This document shows positions 43,521 through 52,646 of a stretch of 64,000 nucleotides of DNA, one piece after another. Below the pieces are notes generated by a model. It was not told where the DNA came from. It saw nothing but the letters and a program-made list of their open reading frames with translations, and did not search any database. The stretch covers positions 62,001 through 126,000 of the forward strand of contig JAHCBC010000002.1 of NCBI GenBank assembly GCA_019634595.1. The letters run 5' to 3'. The position numbers and the translations under genes were made by a program. This stretch comes from Akkermansiaceae bacterium (GTDB lineage Bacteria; Verrucomicrobiota; Verrucomicrobiia; Verrucomicrobiales; Akkermansiaceae). Every line of letters starts with the position of its first letter. The first letter of the stretch is position 1.

Positions 43521-44426
43521 TCAGAACAGGGTGGCCAGCTTTTCCAGCGGGCGGGAACCCAGCAGCACATAGACCTGGTCCCCGTCGATCCAGCGGGCAA
43601 CCGCCCATGGTCCGTTCTGGGAAAGGGTCGGGTGATCCCTCGTCGGGAGTTCCCCGCAGACGTCCGCCCGCTTGAAGATGACCAGATGGACCCGGCCATT
43701 GACCGGCTCATCGAAGCAGACGAGCGAGCCCCGCTTTCCATCAATCACCAGTTCCCGGCAGCCTTCGCCCTGGGCACCGACCAGTCCCGGGGGCAGCCGC
43801 TTCGCGCAGGGCAGTTTCTGCTTCTCCAGGATCTTCTCCAGCTCGCCATGCGGCTGGCGGTGTTCCTCGAAGCCGAACAAGGGGGACTCGAAGGTGCGGA
43901 TGAAACTCGCCTGGACCACATCGACCGGCACCGTGGTGGAGGCCGGGATGACCGCTGAGATCGCTTCCGGAGGGACGCTCCGGTCGATCGTGAAAAGAAA
44001 CGCCAGGCCAACTCCCGCGGCGGCTGCCGCCGGCCACGCCGCCTTGCGCCACCAGCGGCTCCCCGGCTGGCGGGCTTGGGCCGTCGTCGCCATGGAGGCC
44101 AGCACCCGTCCACGGAGGCTGTCCGGCGCGGCCATGGAGGCCAGGCCGCCGATCATCCAGGCATCGAGCCCTGATTCCGCCTGTGGGATGCCACCCAAGC
44201 CGGCGGTTTCCAGGCCGAGGATATCCTGCCGCAATGAAGCAGGGGCTTGCACGGAGCCGAGAGCCGCCGCGAACGCGGCATCCACCGCCCGTTCCCCGGC
44301 CAGCCACTCACCCAGCTCACGGTCCTCCGCGGCAAGCTGGAGGGCCGCGGCGAAATCCTCATCCCCCGCGTCCGCACCGTCAGGGCGGAAGCTGCCGAGC
44401 AGAAACTTTGCCTCGTCCTTATCCAT
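43521..44426 (-). CDS. Anti-sigma-factor-like membrane protein
   Basis: 301 residues. Two N-terminal acidic segments with LLGSFRPDGADAGDEDF and a later EWLAGERAVDAAFAAAL precede one membrane segment (WPAAAAAGVGLAFLFTI, about 130-147). The exported C-terminal part has several Cys (LPCAKR, GEGCREL, SLVCFDEP, ADVCGEL). The start lies 8 bp inside the ECF sigma gene, the standard arrangement for a regulator. No classical zinc HxxxCxxC motif, so it is a divergent anti-sigma factor. Confidence 0.7.
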   Translation of the reverse strand: MDKDEAKFLLGSFRPDGADAGDEDFAAALQLAAEDRELGEWLAGERAVDAAFAAALGSVQAPASLRQDILGLETAGLGGIPQAESGLDAWMIGGLASMAAPDSLRGRVLASMATTAQARQPGSRWWRKAAWPAAAAAGVGLAFLFTIDRSVPPEAISAVIPASTTVPVDVVQASFIRTFESPLFGFEEHRQPHGELEKILEKQKLPCAKRLPPGLVGAQGEGCRELVIDGKRGSLVCFDEPVNGRVHLVIFKRADVCGELPTRDHPTLSQNGPWAVARWIDGDQVYVLLGSRPLEKLATLF

Positions 44427-44967
44427 GGCGTTTGCCCAGCGCCTCCGGTTCGAGTTGCAGGATGTTCTTCGGCGCGCTGGCCGGCTCCGCGGTCATCTGT
44501 TTGCGGAGCATTTCCTTTCCGCGGGAAAGGCGGGACATCACCGTGCCGATGGGGATCTCCAGGATCGCCGCGATTTCCTTGTAGCTGTGCTGCTGGAGAT
44601 AAAAAAGCGCCACGGGAGCGCGGTAGGTTTCATCCAGGGTTCCGAGGATTTCCAGCGCGCGGGAGCCGTCCATCTGCCGCTCCGCATCCCCCTGGGGGGC
44701 CTCCGCCTCGCAGATGATCTCCTCGTTCAGCTCCGTGTCGGAAAATTTCGCCGCGTGCCGCCGCTGGCTGAGGAACTCACGGTGCAGGGTGGTGAAAAGC
44801 CAGGTCTTCGCCTTCGAGCGGTCCCGGAGCTGGTCGCCCTTTTCCGCCCAGATGCAGAACGTCTCCTGCACCAGATCCGCCGCCCGGTCCGCGTTGCGCG
44901 TCAGCGACATTCCGAACCGGAACAACGCCTGATAATAGGAATCTACCAATTCCGCGAACTCACTCAT
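44419..44967 (-). CDS. ECF-family RNA polymerase sigma factor
   Basis: 182 residues. Region 2 reads YYQALFRFGMSLTRNADRAA with LVQETFCIWAEKGDQLRD, and region 4 reads LEILGTLDETYRAPVALFYL then SYKEIAAILEIPIGTVMSRL with SRGKEMLRK. These are ECF signatures. It is co-transcribed with and overlaps the anti-sigma-like gene. The signal sensed is unknown. Confidence 0.93.
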   Translation of the reverse strand: MSEFAELVDSYYQALFRFGMSLTRNADRAADLVQETFCIWAEKGDQLRDRSKAKTWLFTTLHREFLSQRRHAAKFSDTELNEEIICEAEAPQGDAERQMDGSRALEILGTLDETYRAPVALFYLQQHSYKEIAAILEIPIGTVMSRLSRGKEMLRKQMTAEPASAPKNILQLEPEALGKRHG

Positions 44968-45072
44968 CGTTTCTTATGACTCACCACGGATGAAACTATT
45001 CCGGAAATCTCCGCTGAAAAACATCTCTTTTCTCGCATGATTTCCACCCAACCCCTACGTATCAGGAAACTC

Positions 45073-46008
45073 ATGAAAAGATTGCTTACAATTTTTCTCG
45101 CATGCTCGGCAGCCGCCCAAGCCGACCTGAAGCTCGAAAAATCCGAAGGTTCAATGAAGGTCACCGATGGTGGAAAACTCATCACCGAGTACCGCACGGA
45201 CTGGAAAGTCCCCTACCTTTATCCGCTTCTCTCGCCATCCGGCGCGAACCTCACCCGCCACTGGCCGACGAAGGAAGGCATCGCGGAGGAAGCGACCGAC
45301 CACCCCCACCACCGGTCCGTGTGGATGGGCCACGGTGCCGTCAACGGCGCGGATTTCTGGGCGATGAAGGGCGAGGGCAACCCGACCATCATCCACAAGG
45401 GCTTCGGAGCGGAGACGAAGACCGCCGCCGACAGCGTCTCCTTCACCGCGGATCTGGAGTGGCAGGCGCACGGGAAGAAGCTGATCGACGAGAAGCGGGC
45501 CATCACCGTCCGCAAGATCAACCCGACCACCAGCACGCTGGAGTTCACCTGCACCCTGACCGCCGCGGAGGACGTCACCTTCGGCGACACGAAGGAAGGC
45601 ATGTTCGCCTTCCGCATGGACCGCACCTTGCGCCTGAAGGGCAAGCAGGCGAAGGCCCACATCATCGACAGCAAGGGCGTCACCGATGCGGACACCTGGG
45701 GCAAGCGCGCGGACTGGGTGGCCTACCACGGACCGGATGAGAAGGGCGAGCCGGTCGTCGCCGCACTGTTCGACCATCCGAAGAATTTCCGCTACCCGAC
45801 CTACTGGCACGTCCGGGACTACGGCCTCGTCGCAGCGAACCCCTTCGGCATCCATGACTTCGAAGGAAAGAAAGACCAGCCCACGCTGGGCGACCACGCG
45901 CTGAAAAAGGGCGAAGCCATGACCTTCCGCTACAGCATCGTCGTCCACCACGGAGACCTGAAGTCCGCCGAACTCGGCAAGCTCTGGGAATCCTTCTCGA
46001 AGAACTGA
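45073..46008 (+). CDS. DUF6807 (PmoA-like) secreted protein
   Basis: 311 residues from ATG 45073, preceded by AGGAAACTC; an in-frame start at 45037 lacks a signal. Signal peptide MKRLLTIFLACSAAAQA. Family stretches are RTDWKVPYLYPLLSPSGANL, DHPHHRSVWMGHGAVNGADF and the late HYHVRDYG-like segment (YWHVRDYGLVAANPFG). DUF6807/PmoA proteins accompany Gfo/Idh dehydrogenases in sugar or glycoside breakdown in Planctomycetes and Verrucomicrobia; no reaction is established. The next gene, 37 bp later, is a Gfo/Idh enzyme, so they form an operon. Confidence 0.85.
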   Translation: MKRLLTIFLACSAAAQADLKLEKSEGSMKVTDGGKLITEYRTDWKVPYLYPLLSPSGANLTRHWPTKEGIAEEATDHPHHRSVWMGHGAVNGADFWAMKGEGNPTIIHKGFGAETKTAADSVSFTADLEWQAHGKKLIDEKRAITVRKINPTTSTLEFTCTLTAAEDVTFGDTKEGMFAFRMDRTLRLKGKQAKAHIIDSKGVTDADTWGKRADWVAYHGPDEKGEPVVAALFDHPKNFRYPTYWHVRDYGLVAANPFGIHDFEGKKDQPTLGDHALKKGEAMTFRYSIVVHHGDLKSAELGKLWESFSKN

Positions 46009-46045
46009 TCCACCGAACCCTCAAACCCAACACATCCGTAAATCC

Positions 46046-47476
46046 ATGAACCGCCGCCGTTTCATCAGCACTTCCGCCTTCGCCGGAACCTTCTCACTCC
46101 TGTCCCCGCTGGCACGCGCCCAGGGCGCGAACGGGGATGCCCGCGTCGCCATCATCGGCTTCAACAGCCGGGGCAAGGCGTTGCTCGAACAAGTCCTCAA
46201 GGCGAAGGGAGCCCGCGTGGTCGCCCTCTGTGACGTCGATTCCGGCGTCCTCGACAAGACCGCGGACGCACTCGACAAGAAGGGCATCAAGGTCGCCAAG
46301 TTCGACGACTACCGGAAGTGCTGCGAGTCGAAGGAAATCGACGCCGTGGTCATCGCCACGCCGAACCATACCCACGCCCTCATCGCCTCCACCGCCGCCG
46401 CGAATGGCAAGCACGTCTATGTGGAGAAGCCGGTTTCCCACAACGTCTGGGAAGGCCGCCAGCTCGCGCTCGCCGCGGAAAAGCACAAGGTCATCATCCA
46501 GCACGGATTCCAGCGCCGCTCGGAGACGGGCTGGCTGGACGCCGCTGCGTGGGTGAAGGAAGGCGGCATCGGCAAGGTGACGCTGGCCCGCGGCTTCTGC
46601 TACAAGCCGCGCAAGGCGATCGGCAAGGTCGGCGCGCCGAAGCCCCCCCCGTCCAACGTGAACTACGACCTGTGGTGCGGACCGCGCGAGGTGGTCCAGG
46701 TTCCCCGGGAAAAGTTCCACTACGACTGGCACTGGCAGCAGCCGTATGGCAACGGCGACCTCGGCAACCAGGGGCCGCACCAGCTCGACGTCTGCCGCAT
46801 GTTCATCGGGGATCCGGATCTCCTTCCGGCTTCGGTGATCTCCGCCGGCGGCCGCCTCGGCTATGAGGACGACGGTGACTGGGCGAACACCCAGATCGTC
46901 TGGCTCGACTACGCCCCGGCGCCGATCCTCTTCGAAGTCCGCGGCCTCCCCGCCAAGGGCCTCAAATGGGAAGACGGCATGGACAAATACAAGGGCGTCG
47001 ATCTCGGCAACATCATCGAGTGCGAAGGCGGCTGGCTCGCCGGAGGCCATGGTGGTTCCTGCGCCGCGTTCGACAAGGACGGCAAGAAGATCAAGGAATT
47101 CAATGGAGCCTCCCCGCACATGCAGAACTTCATCGACTCCATCCACTCCGGGAAGATCGCGAAGGAGCGCCAGGTCGAGTCCGGCCACCTCTCCGCCGCG
47201 CTGGCCCACATCGGCAACATCTCCTGGAAACTGGGTGCCAAGGGCGGCCTGAAGGAAGGGGATTCCGCCTTCACCAACCCGGCGGCGAAGGATGCCTTCG
47301 ACCGCATGGTGACCCACCTGGAGGCGAACGGCGTGGATCTCGCGAAGACCCCGCTCTCCGTCGGCAAGTCCCTGACGCTGGACACCGCCAACGAGAAGTT
47401 CAACGGCACCGGAGCGGAAGAGGCCAACGCCCTGCTCAAGGGCAGCTACCGCAAGGGCTTCGAGCTGGTTTCCTGA
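46046..47476 (+). CDS. Gfo/Idh/MocA-family oxidoreductase, exported (Tat-type signal)
   Basis: 476 residues. The N-terminus MNRRRFISTSAFAGTFSLLS has an RR-x-F twin-arginine-like motif and a cut near ARA-Q. Rossmann part: VAIIGFNSRGKALLEQVLKA (about 33-52), ATPNHTHALIAS and VYVEKPVSHN, giving the EKP lysine. The C-terminal domain contains YDWHWQQPYGNGDLGNQGPH, the catalytic-site pattern. Typical of exported glycoside or inositol dehydrogenases. It follows the DUF6807 gene; a terminator lies downstream. Confidence 0.9.
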   Translation: MNRRRFISTSAFAGTFSLLSPLARAQGANGDARVAIIGFNSRGKALLEQVLKAKGARVVALCDVDSGVLDKTADALDKKGIKVAKFDDYRKCCESKEIDAVVIATPNHTHALIASTAAANGKHVYVEKPVSHNVWEGRQLALAAEKHKVIIQHGFQRRSETGWLDAAAWVKEGGIGKVTLARGFCYKPRKAIGKVGAPKPPPSNVNYDLWCGPREVVQVPREKFHYDWHWQQPYGNGDLGNQGPHQLDVCRMFIGDPDLLPASVISAGGRLGYEDDGDWANTQIVWLDYAPAPILFEVRGLPAKGLKWEDGMDKYKGVDLGNIIECEGGWLAGGHGGSCAAFDKDGKKIKEFNGASPHMQNFIDSIHSGKIAKERQVESGHLSAALAHIGNISWKLGAKGGLKEGDSAFTNPAAKDAFDRMVTHLEANGVDLAKTPLSVGKSLTLDTANEKFNGTGAEEANALLKGSYRKGFELVS

Positions 47477-47495
47477 TACCTTCCATCCATCACGG

Positions 47496-47529
47496 AAAAG
47501 GCGGGCCGGGTGACCGGTCCGCCTTTTTT
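47496..47529 (+). terminator. Rho-independent terminator after the Gfo/Idh gene
   Basis: Stem AAAGGCGG-gCCGG with CCGG-tCCGCCTTT and a T-run (TTTTTT) at 47523-47529. It begins 20 bp after the stop. Confidence 0.88.
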
Positions 47530-47544
47530 CATGGTTGTCGGGGA

Positions 47545-47731
47545 GCGCATGGAATGGCGCCAGCTTTTGGAGTGCGGCGGCCCTCCGCCGCTTTGGAGGA
47601 AGATGTCGCCAGCGGAAAGCAGCACGAAAGGACGGCAGACTTCTTGGTGCGGAGACTTCCGAGGCTTTGGGGAACTCATACCCGCAACTGCATAGCGGCG
47701 GAGAACCGCCGCACTCCATGACGCTGCCGCG
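47545..47731. repeat. REP/BIME copy 1 (downstream of the transposase)
   Basis: Outer halves are inverted: GGAGTGCGGCGG with hairpin partner CCGCCGC at 47570-47592, and GCGGCGG-agaa-CCGCCGCACTCC at 47695-47716. Flanks ATGGCGCCAGC (left) and ATGACGCTGCCGCG (right) are repeated almost exactly in copy 2. The interior about 100 bp differs more. Lies between the Gfo/Idh terminator and the transposase stop. Confidence 0.88.
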
Positions 47732-47741
47732 AAAATCCGGC

Positions 47742-48296
47742 TCACCACTCCGGATCCACCTCGAAACCATCTTCAACTTTCACCTGATTGGTTTTGAAGC
47801 GGTAGATGGATTTCACCATCGCTGCGGAAGCTTCCCGTTCGAACCAAGCCGCCGAACACCATGGATACTGGTTTGCAACCAGAACAAGCCCGTGTTTGAC
47901 GGGATTCTGGTGCACGTAGTTCAACCGGGCGAAATAGCCGGTCTGGTAAGTGAGCTTCGTCTCCCGGAAATTGAACCATACCTGCCTCCGTGGCGTTCCA
48001 TCCAGACGGTTCACCCATCCCGCGGTTTTCGCATGCAGCATGCCGAGCATGGAAGAAAGATTCGCCGCGTCGGTGGGAGAGTTCCCGATGAAGTGGTAGT
48101 GGTTGGAAAAAACCGCCCAGGCTTCGAGATTCCATCCGAAATCGCGGGCGACGGTGAGCAATCCACGATGGAGGACCTCAAGACGTTCGGCACCGCGGAA
48201 GTGATGGGCCTTCAGATAGGTGCCCGCCGTAACGAAATACGCGCCACCCTCCACCAGCCGGTGTGGCGGAGCATGGGGCCATGGCGTTTCCGGCAT
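47742..48296 (-). CDS. REP-associated tyrosine transposase (RAYT)
   Basis: 184 residues. A Y1-type HUH endonuclease: His66-Tyr67-His68 in FSNHYHFIG and catalytic Tyr127 in LNYVHQNPVKHGL. The start reads VEGGAYFVTAGTYLKAHHFR, as in TnpA_REP proteins. These act on single-stranded REP hairpins and are thought to spread REP units. The gene is intact and sits between two REP copies (11 bp from copy 1, 41 bp from copy 2), the usual REPtron layout. The C-terminal stretch ends KVEDGFEVDPEW. Confidence 0.9.
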   Translation of the reverse strand: MPETPWPHAPPHRLVEGGAYFVTAGTYLKAHHFRGAERLEVLHRGLLTVARDFGWNLEAWAVFSNHYHFIGNSPTDAANLSSMLGMLHAKTAGWVNRLDGTPRRQVWFNFRETKLTYQTGYFARLNYVHQNPVKHGLVLVANQYPWCSAAWFEREASAAMVKSIYRFKTNQVKVEDGFEVDPEW

Positions 48297-48337
48297 GGGA
48301 GAGTGATAGGAAACAAAATAAGGAAGGGCGATATTTT

Positions 48338-48514
48338 ATGGCGCCAGCTTCTGGAGTGCGGCGGTCTTCCGCCGCTTTGGGGAAAAATGTCGCCACTGAA
48401 AACGGCGGAAAGGGACAGCAAGCTCTGATACGCGGAGGGCTTCCGTCGTTTGAGGAAAGTCCCTCCATCACCGGATAGCGGCGGAGAACCGCCGCACTCC
48501 ATGACGCTGCCGCG
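48338..48514. repeat. REP/BIME copy 2 (upstream of the transposase)
   Basis: Same orientation as copy 1: ATGGCGCCAGC then GGAGTGCGGCGG-tctt-CCGCCGC at 48338-48378, and GCGGCGG-agaa-CCGCCGCACTCC with ATGACGCTGCCGCG at 48478-48514. The two copies flank the RAYT gene as direct repeats. It ends 12 bp before the rsfS stop. Confidence 0.88.
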
Positions 48515-48525
48515 TTGACGGCGGA

Positions 48526-48882
48526 TCAGCGGGACTTCCAGTCCACTTCCTTCGCGTCGGCCCAGAGTTCCTCGAGGGCGTAGAAGTCGCGCATTTCCTG
48601 GTGCATGACGTGGACCATGACATCCACGTAGTCGAGGACCACCCAGCGGGTGTCGGCCTTGCCTTCGGTGAAGGACGGGGTGTTGCCGTTGTTTTCCTCC
48701 ACCACGGCGGCGATTTCCCGGATGACCGCGCGCAGGTGCGGCATGGAGTTTCCGGAGCAGACGATCATGTAGTCCGTCAGGGTGGAAACGCCGCGCATGT
48801 CCCAGACGCGGATGTTCTCCGCCTGGATGCCGTCAGCCGCCTTCGCACACGCCAATGCCAATTCTTCTCCGTGGATCGCCAT
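48526..48882 (-). CDS. rsfS: Ribosome silencing factor
   Basis: RsfS/Iojap protein binding L14 of the large subunit to block subunit joining in starvation. 118 residues starting MAIHGEELALACAKAADGIQ; the ATG 48882 has AAGGG in front. Core motif DMRGVSTLTDYMIVCSGNSM and the end WVVLDYVDVMVHVMHQEMRD are characteristic. An in-frame upstream extension would overlap the divergent helicase and lacks similarity. The start is 95 bp from the helicase start. Confidence 0.95.
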   Translation of the reverse strand: MAIHGEELALACAKAADGIQAENIRVWDMRGVSTLTDYMIVCSGNSMPHLRAVIREIAAVVEENNGNTPSFTEGKADTRWVVLDYVDVMVHVMHQEMRDFYALEELWADAKEVDWKSR

Positions 48883-48976
48883 AATTTCCCTTCGCGGGAC
48901 GGCCACCATAGCCGACGATGCCCCGCGCACCACCCTAAAAACGGCCCGTCGGAAGACAGCCGCCCCAGCCCTTTCC

Positions 48977-51526
48977 ATGCCGTCCGCCCTTTCCACCACC
49001 GACCTCCTGGAGAATCCCACCGCGGATGATATCCTGAACGCCTTCCTCGACTTCCTCGCGGGGACCGGGACGGAGCCATACGCCCACCAGGAGGAGGCCA
49101 TCCTGGAACTGTTCCAGGACAAGAACGTGATCCTCGACACCCCCACGGGATCGGGGAAATCCCTCGTCGCGCTGGCCATGCAGTTCAAGTCGCTGGCGCA
49201 GGGCAGGCGGTCGTACTACACGGTGCCGATCAAGGCGCTGGCGAACGAGAAGTTCCTCTCGCTGTGCAACGTGCTGGGTCCGGAAAACGTGGGGCTGCTG
49301 ACCGGGGACTCCACCGTGAACCCGAAGGCGCCCGTCCTCTGCTGCACGGCGGAAATCCTGTCGAACATCGCCCTCCGCGACGGAGCCGCCGCCCATGTGG
49401 ACGACGTCATCATGGATGAGTTCCACTACTACGCGGACCACAGCCGCGGGGCCGCGTGGCAGATCCCCCTGCTGACCCTGCCAAAGGCGCGCTTCCTGCT
49501 GATGTCCGCCACGTTGGGGGATTCCTCGTTTTTCTCGAAGCAGCTCACGGACCTGACCGGTGCGCCCACCGTGCTGGTGCAGTCCGACCAGCGGCCGGTG
49601 CCGCTGGAGTTCACCTACTCCACCACCCCGCTGGAGGAGATGGTGGCGGAGCTGGTGGACGGCGGCCGCGCCCCGGTCTATCTGGTCCATTTCACCCAGA
49701 ACGCGTGCGCGGAAACCGCCCGCAACCTGCTTTCCACGAACTTCTGCACGAAGGAGGAGAAGACCGCCATCGCCCGCGCGCTGGATGCCGCGGACTTCCG
49801 CAGCCCGTATGGCCGGGAGCTTTCCAAAATCCTGCGCCATGGCGTGGGCATCCACCACGCCGGGCTGCTGCCGAAGTACCGCCTGCTGGTGGAAAAATTG
49901 ACCGCGCGCGGACTGCTGAAGGTCGTTTGCGGCACTGACACGCTGGGCGTGGGCGTGAACGTCCCCATCCGCACGGTCATGCTGACCGGCCTGTGCAAGT
50001 ATGACGGGCGCGGCACGAAGATCCTGGCCGTGCGGGATTTCCGCCAGATCGCGGGGCGGGCCGGACGCCGTGGCTTCGACGACATCGGCTACGTGGTCTG
50101 CCAGGCTCCGGAGCACGTCATCGAGAACCTGAAGCTGGAGGAAAAAGCCAACGCGAACCCGAACAAGAAAAAGTCCTTCGTCAAACGGAAGCCGCCGGAG
50201 AAAGGCTACGTCCACTGGGAGGAGGCCACCTTCCGCAAGCTGATCGCCTCGCCGCCGGAGCCGCTGGTTTCCCGTTTCAACATCAACCACGGCATCCTGC
50301 TGAACGTGCTGTCACGGACGGATGAGGACGGATGCGCCGCGTTGAAAAAGCTCATCGCGGATTCCCACGAAACCGCGTCCCGCCAGAAGGCGCTGCGGAA
50401 GCAGGCGTTCACCCTTTTCCGCGGCCTCGTCGGCGCGAAGATCCTGCACATCCTGCCGCCTGCGAAGCGCACCGGCCCGCGCAAGGTCATCCTGGACATC
50501 GACCTGCCGGAGGACTTCTCCATCAACCACGCGCTCGGCCTGTGGCTGCTGGATGCCATCCCGCAGCTCGACCGGGAATCCGACGACTACGCGCTGGACG
50601 TCCTCTCGCTCATCGAGGCGATCCTCGAAAATCCGGACGCCGTGCTCCGCAAGCAGGTGGACCTGATGAAGACGGAGCTCATGGCACAGCTCAAGGACGA
50701 GGGCGTGGAATACGACGACCGCATCGCACGGTTGGAGGAGGTGGAATGGCCGAAGCCCGGCAAGGAATTCATCTACGCCACCTTCAACGAGTTCAAGCTG
50801 CTCCATCCCTATCTGGCGAACGAGAACGTCCGCCCGAAGTGCGTGGCCCGCGAGATGGTGGCGAACTACCAGTCCTTCGAGGACTACGTGAAGACCTACA
50901 AGCTGGAGCGCACGGAAGCCGTGCTGCTGCGCCACCTTTCCGAAGTGTACAAGGTGCTCTCCCAAACCGTCCCGGACCACCTGAAGACGGAGGCGCTGCA
51001 TGAGGTGGAGTCTTTCCTGGAGCTCATCGTCCGGCACACCGACTCCAGCCTGCTGGACGAGTGGGAGACGCTGAAGAATCCGGAGGCCGTGCAGGACCAC
51101 TCCGCGGCGGAGGAAAAGCTCCGCGCCTTCAAGGCGAAGATCCCCTACACGAAGGACCAGCCCGCGTTCAGCCGCCAGCTCCGCAACCACCTCCTGACGC
51201 TGGTCACCGCGCTGGCCCGCTACCAGACGGAGACCGCCCTCTCGCTGGTGGAACCCGCGGACTCCGACGGCAAACCATGGACCAACGAAAGGCTGCTGCG
51301 CCTGCTGGATCTGTACCACGAAACCCACCCGCAGATCCGCCTGGACCCGGAGGCGCGGAACGCCCGCCACACCCACCTCGCGGAGGACGGCGTGACCATC
51401 CACCAGACGCTCATCGACCCGGACGACCTCAACGACTGGTGCCTGACCCTGACGCTGGACCGGGCGAAGTCGGACGAAATGAGGACGCCCGTGCTGTTTC
51501 TGGAAGCCATCGGGGCAATCACATGA
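48977..51526 (+). CDS. Ski2/Mtr4-like DEAD/DEAH-box RNA helicase
   Basis: 849 residues from ATG 48977 (MPSALSTTDLLENPT). RecA domains: Walker A TPTGSGKS (55-62), motif II DEFHYY (147-150 DEFH), motif III LLMSATL near 172, then HAGLLPKYRLLVEKLTARGL and QIAGRAGRRGFDD (motif VI) near 365. A C-terminal half (about 450-849) of helical bundles matches the DSHCT/arch type region of Ski2-like helicases. Bacterial members of this group (HelY-like) are uncommon. It probably unwinds RNA in decay or processing. The start is divergent from rsfS. Confidence 0.88.
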   Translation: MPSALSTTDLLENPTADDILNAFLDFLAGTGTEPYAHQEEAILELFQDKNVILDTPTGSGKSLVALAMQFKSLAQGRRSYYTVPIKALANEKFLSLCNVLGPENVGLLTGDSTVNPKAPVLCCTAEILSNIALRDGAAAHVDDVIMDEFHYYADHSRGAAWQIPLLTLPKARFLLMSATLGDSSFFSKQLTDLTGAPTVLVQSDQRPVPLEFTYSTTPLEEMVAELVDGGRAPVYLVHFTQNACAETARNLLSTNFCTKEEKTAIARALDAADFRSPYGRELSKILRHGVGIHHAGLLPKYRLLVEKLTARGLLKVVCGTDTLGVGVNVPIRTVMLTGLCKYDGRGTKILAVRDFRQIAGRAGRRGFDDIGYVVCQAPEHVIENLKLEEKANANPNKKKSFVKRKPPEKGYVHWEEATFRKLIASPPEPLVSRFNINHGILLNVLSRTDEDGCAALKKLIADSHETASRQKALRKQAFTLFRGLVGAKILHILPPAKRTGPRKVILDIDLPEDFSINHALGLWLLDAIPQLDRESDDYALDVLSLIEAILENPDAVLRKQVDLMKTELMAQLKDEGVEYDDRIARLEEVEWPKPGKEFIYATFNEFKLLHPYLANENVRPKCVAREMVANYQSFEDYVKTYKLERTEAVLLRHLSEVYKVLSQTVPDHLKTEALHEVESFLELIVRHTDSSLLDEWETLKNPEAVQDHSAAEEKLRAFKAKIPYTKDQPAFSRQLRNHLLTLVTALARYQTETALSLVEPADSDGKPWTNERLLRLLDLYHETHPQIRLDPEARNARHTHLAEDGVTIHQTLIDPDDLNDWCLTLTLDRAKSDEMRTPVLFLEAIGAIT

Positions 51527-51619
51527 ACACCCACTTTCGTGTGACCCTTCGGGGTTTGCACTGACCGGCCTCGTCCCGTGGGATTGGAAACCCAAAAACC
51601 AATCCCATTCCTCGAAGCC

Positions 51620-52588
51620 ATGAAAACCCACCCAAGCCTTCTCTGCACGCTGATTTTGTCCTCCGCCGCCCCGGCCCATGCCGCCTTGCTGGCCTATGAT
51701 GGATTCGACAGCACCGTCTATAATGCCGTCCCCTTGAGTTCCGGCGGCGGCTTCAAAAACCCCGACGCGGGACCATCCGACGCCCTTTTCTACGACAACG
51801 ATACCAGCCGCAACAACGGCTCCACGGAGATCGGCCAGAATCCCTACGTCCATGGATTCACCGGGCCGTGGAGGTATAACGCGAACATCTCCTCCAGCGT
51901 CTATGCCCGGCTGGAACCAGCCCAGCTCTCCTACGCGGGCCTCACCACCACCACCGGCCACCTCAACCTGCATCGCTCCGCCAGCTCCAGCGCGACGGGC
52001 AAGGCCTTCGCCAGGGATCTGAATGTCGGGCCGAGCACGGGCTTCGGCAGTGTCCTCTACATCGGCGGACTGATCCAGCGCACCTCCGGCACCACCTTCA
52101 GCCTGAGCCTCAATTTCACGGGTGGCGGAACCCGCAACATTTCACTGTCCATCGCGGCGGATGGAATCACCTCCATGTCCGGCACCGACGCAACGACGGT
52201 CACGTCCGACTCCAACCTGTGGGTGCTCGACACTCCCGAGTTTTTCATCCTCAAGCTCGAAAACTCCGTTCTCGACGGAGTGGCCGGCGGAACCGTGGGG
52301 GACCAGATGTCCCTCTACATCAACCCGGACCTTTCCAACGAGGCCGCCAACACGGCCGCGCTCATCCTGGGTGACGAGGATTCGAGCTTCTTCGTCACCG
52401 GAAATTCCGGATGGACCATGGGCAGCCTCACCATCGGCAGCAATGCGGGGGCGGCGGGCCATTCGGCGATCTTCGATGAGTTCAAGATCGGCACGGAGTG
52501 GGCGGACATGCTGTCCACCATCCCGGAACCGGGAACGGGTGCGCTCGCCTTCGTTTCGCTGCTCTTCGCGTGCCGCCGCCGCCGTTGA
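51620..52588 (+). CDS. PEP-CTERM sorting-domain protein
   Basis: 322 residues from ATG 51620 with signal peptide MKTHPSLLCTLILSSAAPAH-A. The mature part is beta-rich with LAYDGFDSTVYNAVPLSSGG, resembling the LamG/concanavalin-like PEP-CTERM proteins of Verrucomicrobia. The C-terminus IPEPGTGALAFVSLLFACRR plus RR is a PEP-CTERM signal. It is unusual in having Cys before the Arg cluster. Function unknown. Confidence 0.85.
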   Translation: MKTHPSLLCTLILSSAAPAHAALLAYDGFDSTVYNAVPLSSGGGFKNPDAGPSDALFYDNDTSRNNGSTEIGQNPYVHGFTGPWRYNANISSSVYARLEPAQLSYAGLTTTTGHLNLHRSASSSATGKAFARDLNVGPSTGFGSVLYIGGLIQRTSGTTFSLSLNFTGGGTRNISLSIAADGITSMSGTDATTVTSDSNLWVLDTPEFFILKLENSVLDGVAGGTVGDQMSLYINPDLSNEAANTAALILGDEDSSFFVTGNSGWTMGSLTIGSNAGAAGHSAIFDEFKIGTEWADMLSTIPEPGTGALAFVSLLFACRRRR

Positions 52589-52646
52589 TCCGCACAAAAT
52601 CCTCAAATGGATTGCACGGCGGGAATTCCCCGCTATCCGGGAACGC

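Noticed and set aside
47535..48428. A long plus-strand frame running through both REP copies
   Set aside because: It includes the hairpin repeats and is antisense to the RAYT gene; the peptide is repeat-derived.
47545..48514. Possible CRISPR array from repeated GCGGCGG/CCGCCGC units
   Set aside because: There are only two copies about 800 bp apart with a transposase between, no regular spacers and no cas genes; REP/BIME fits.
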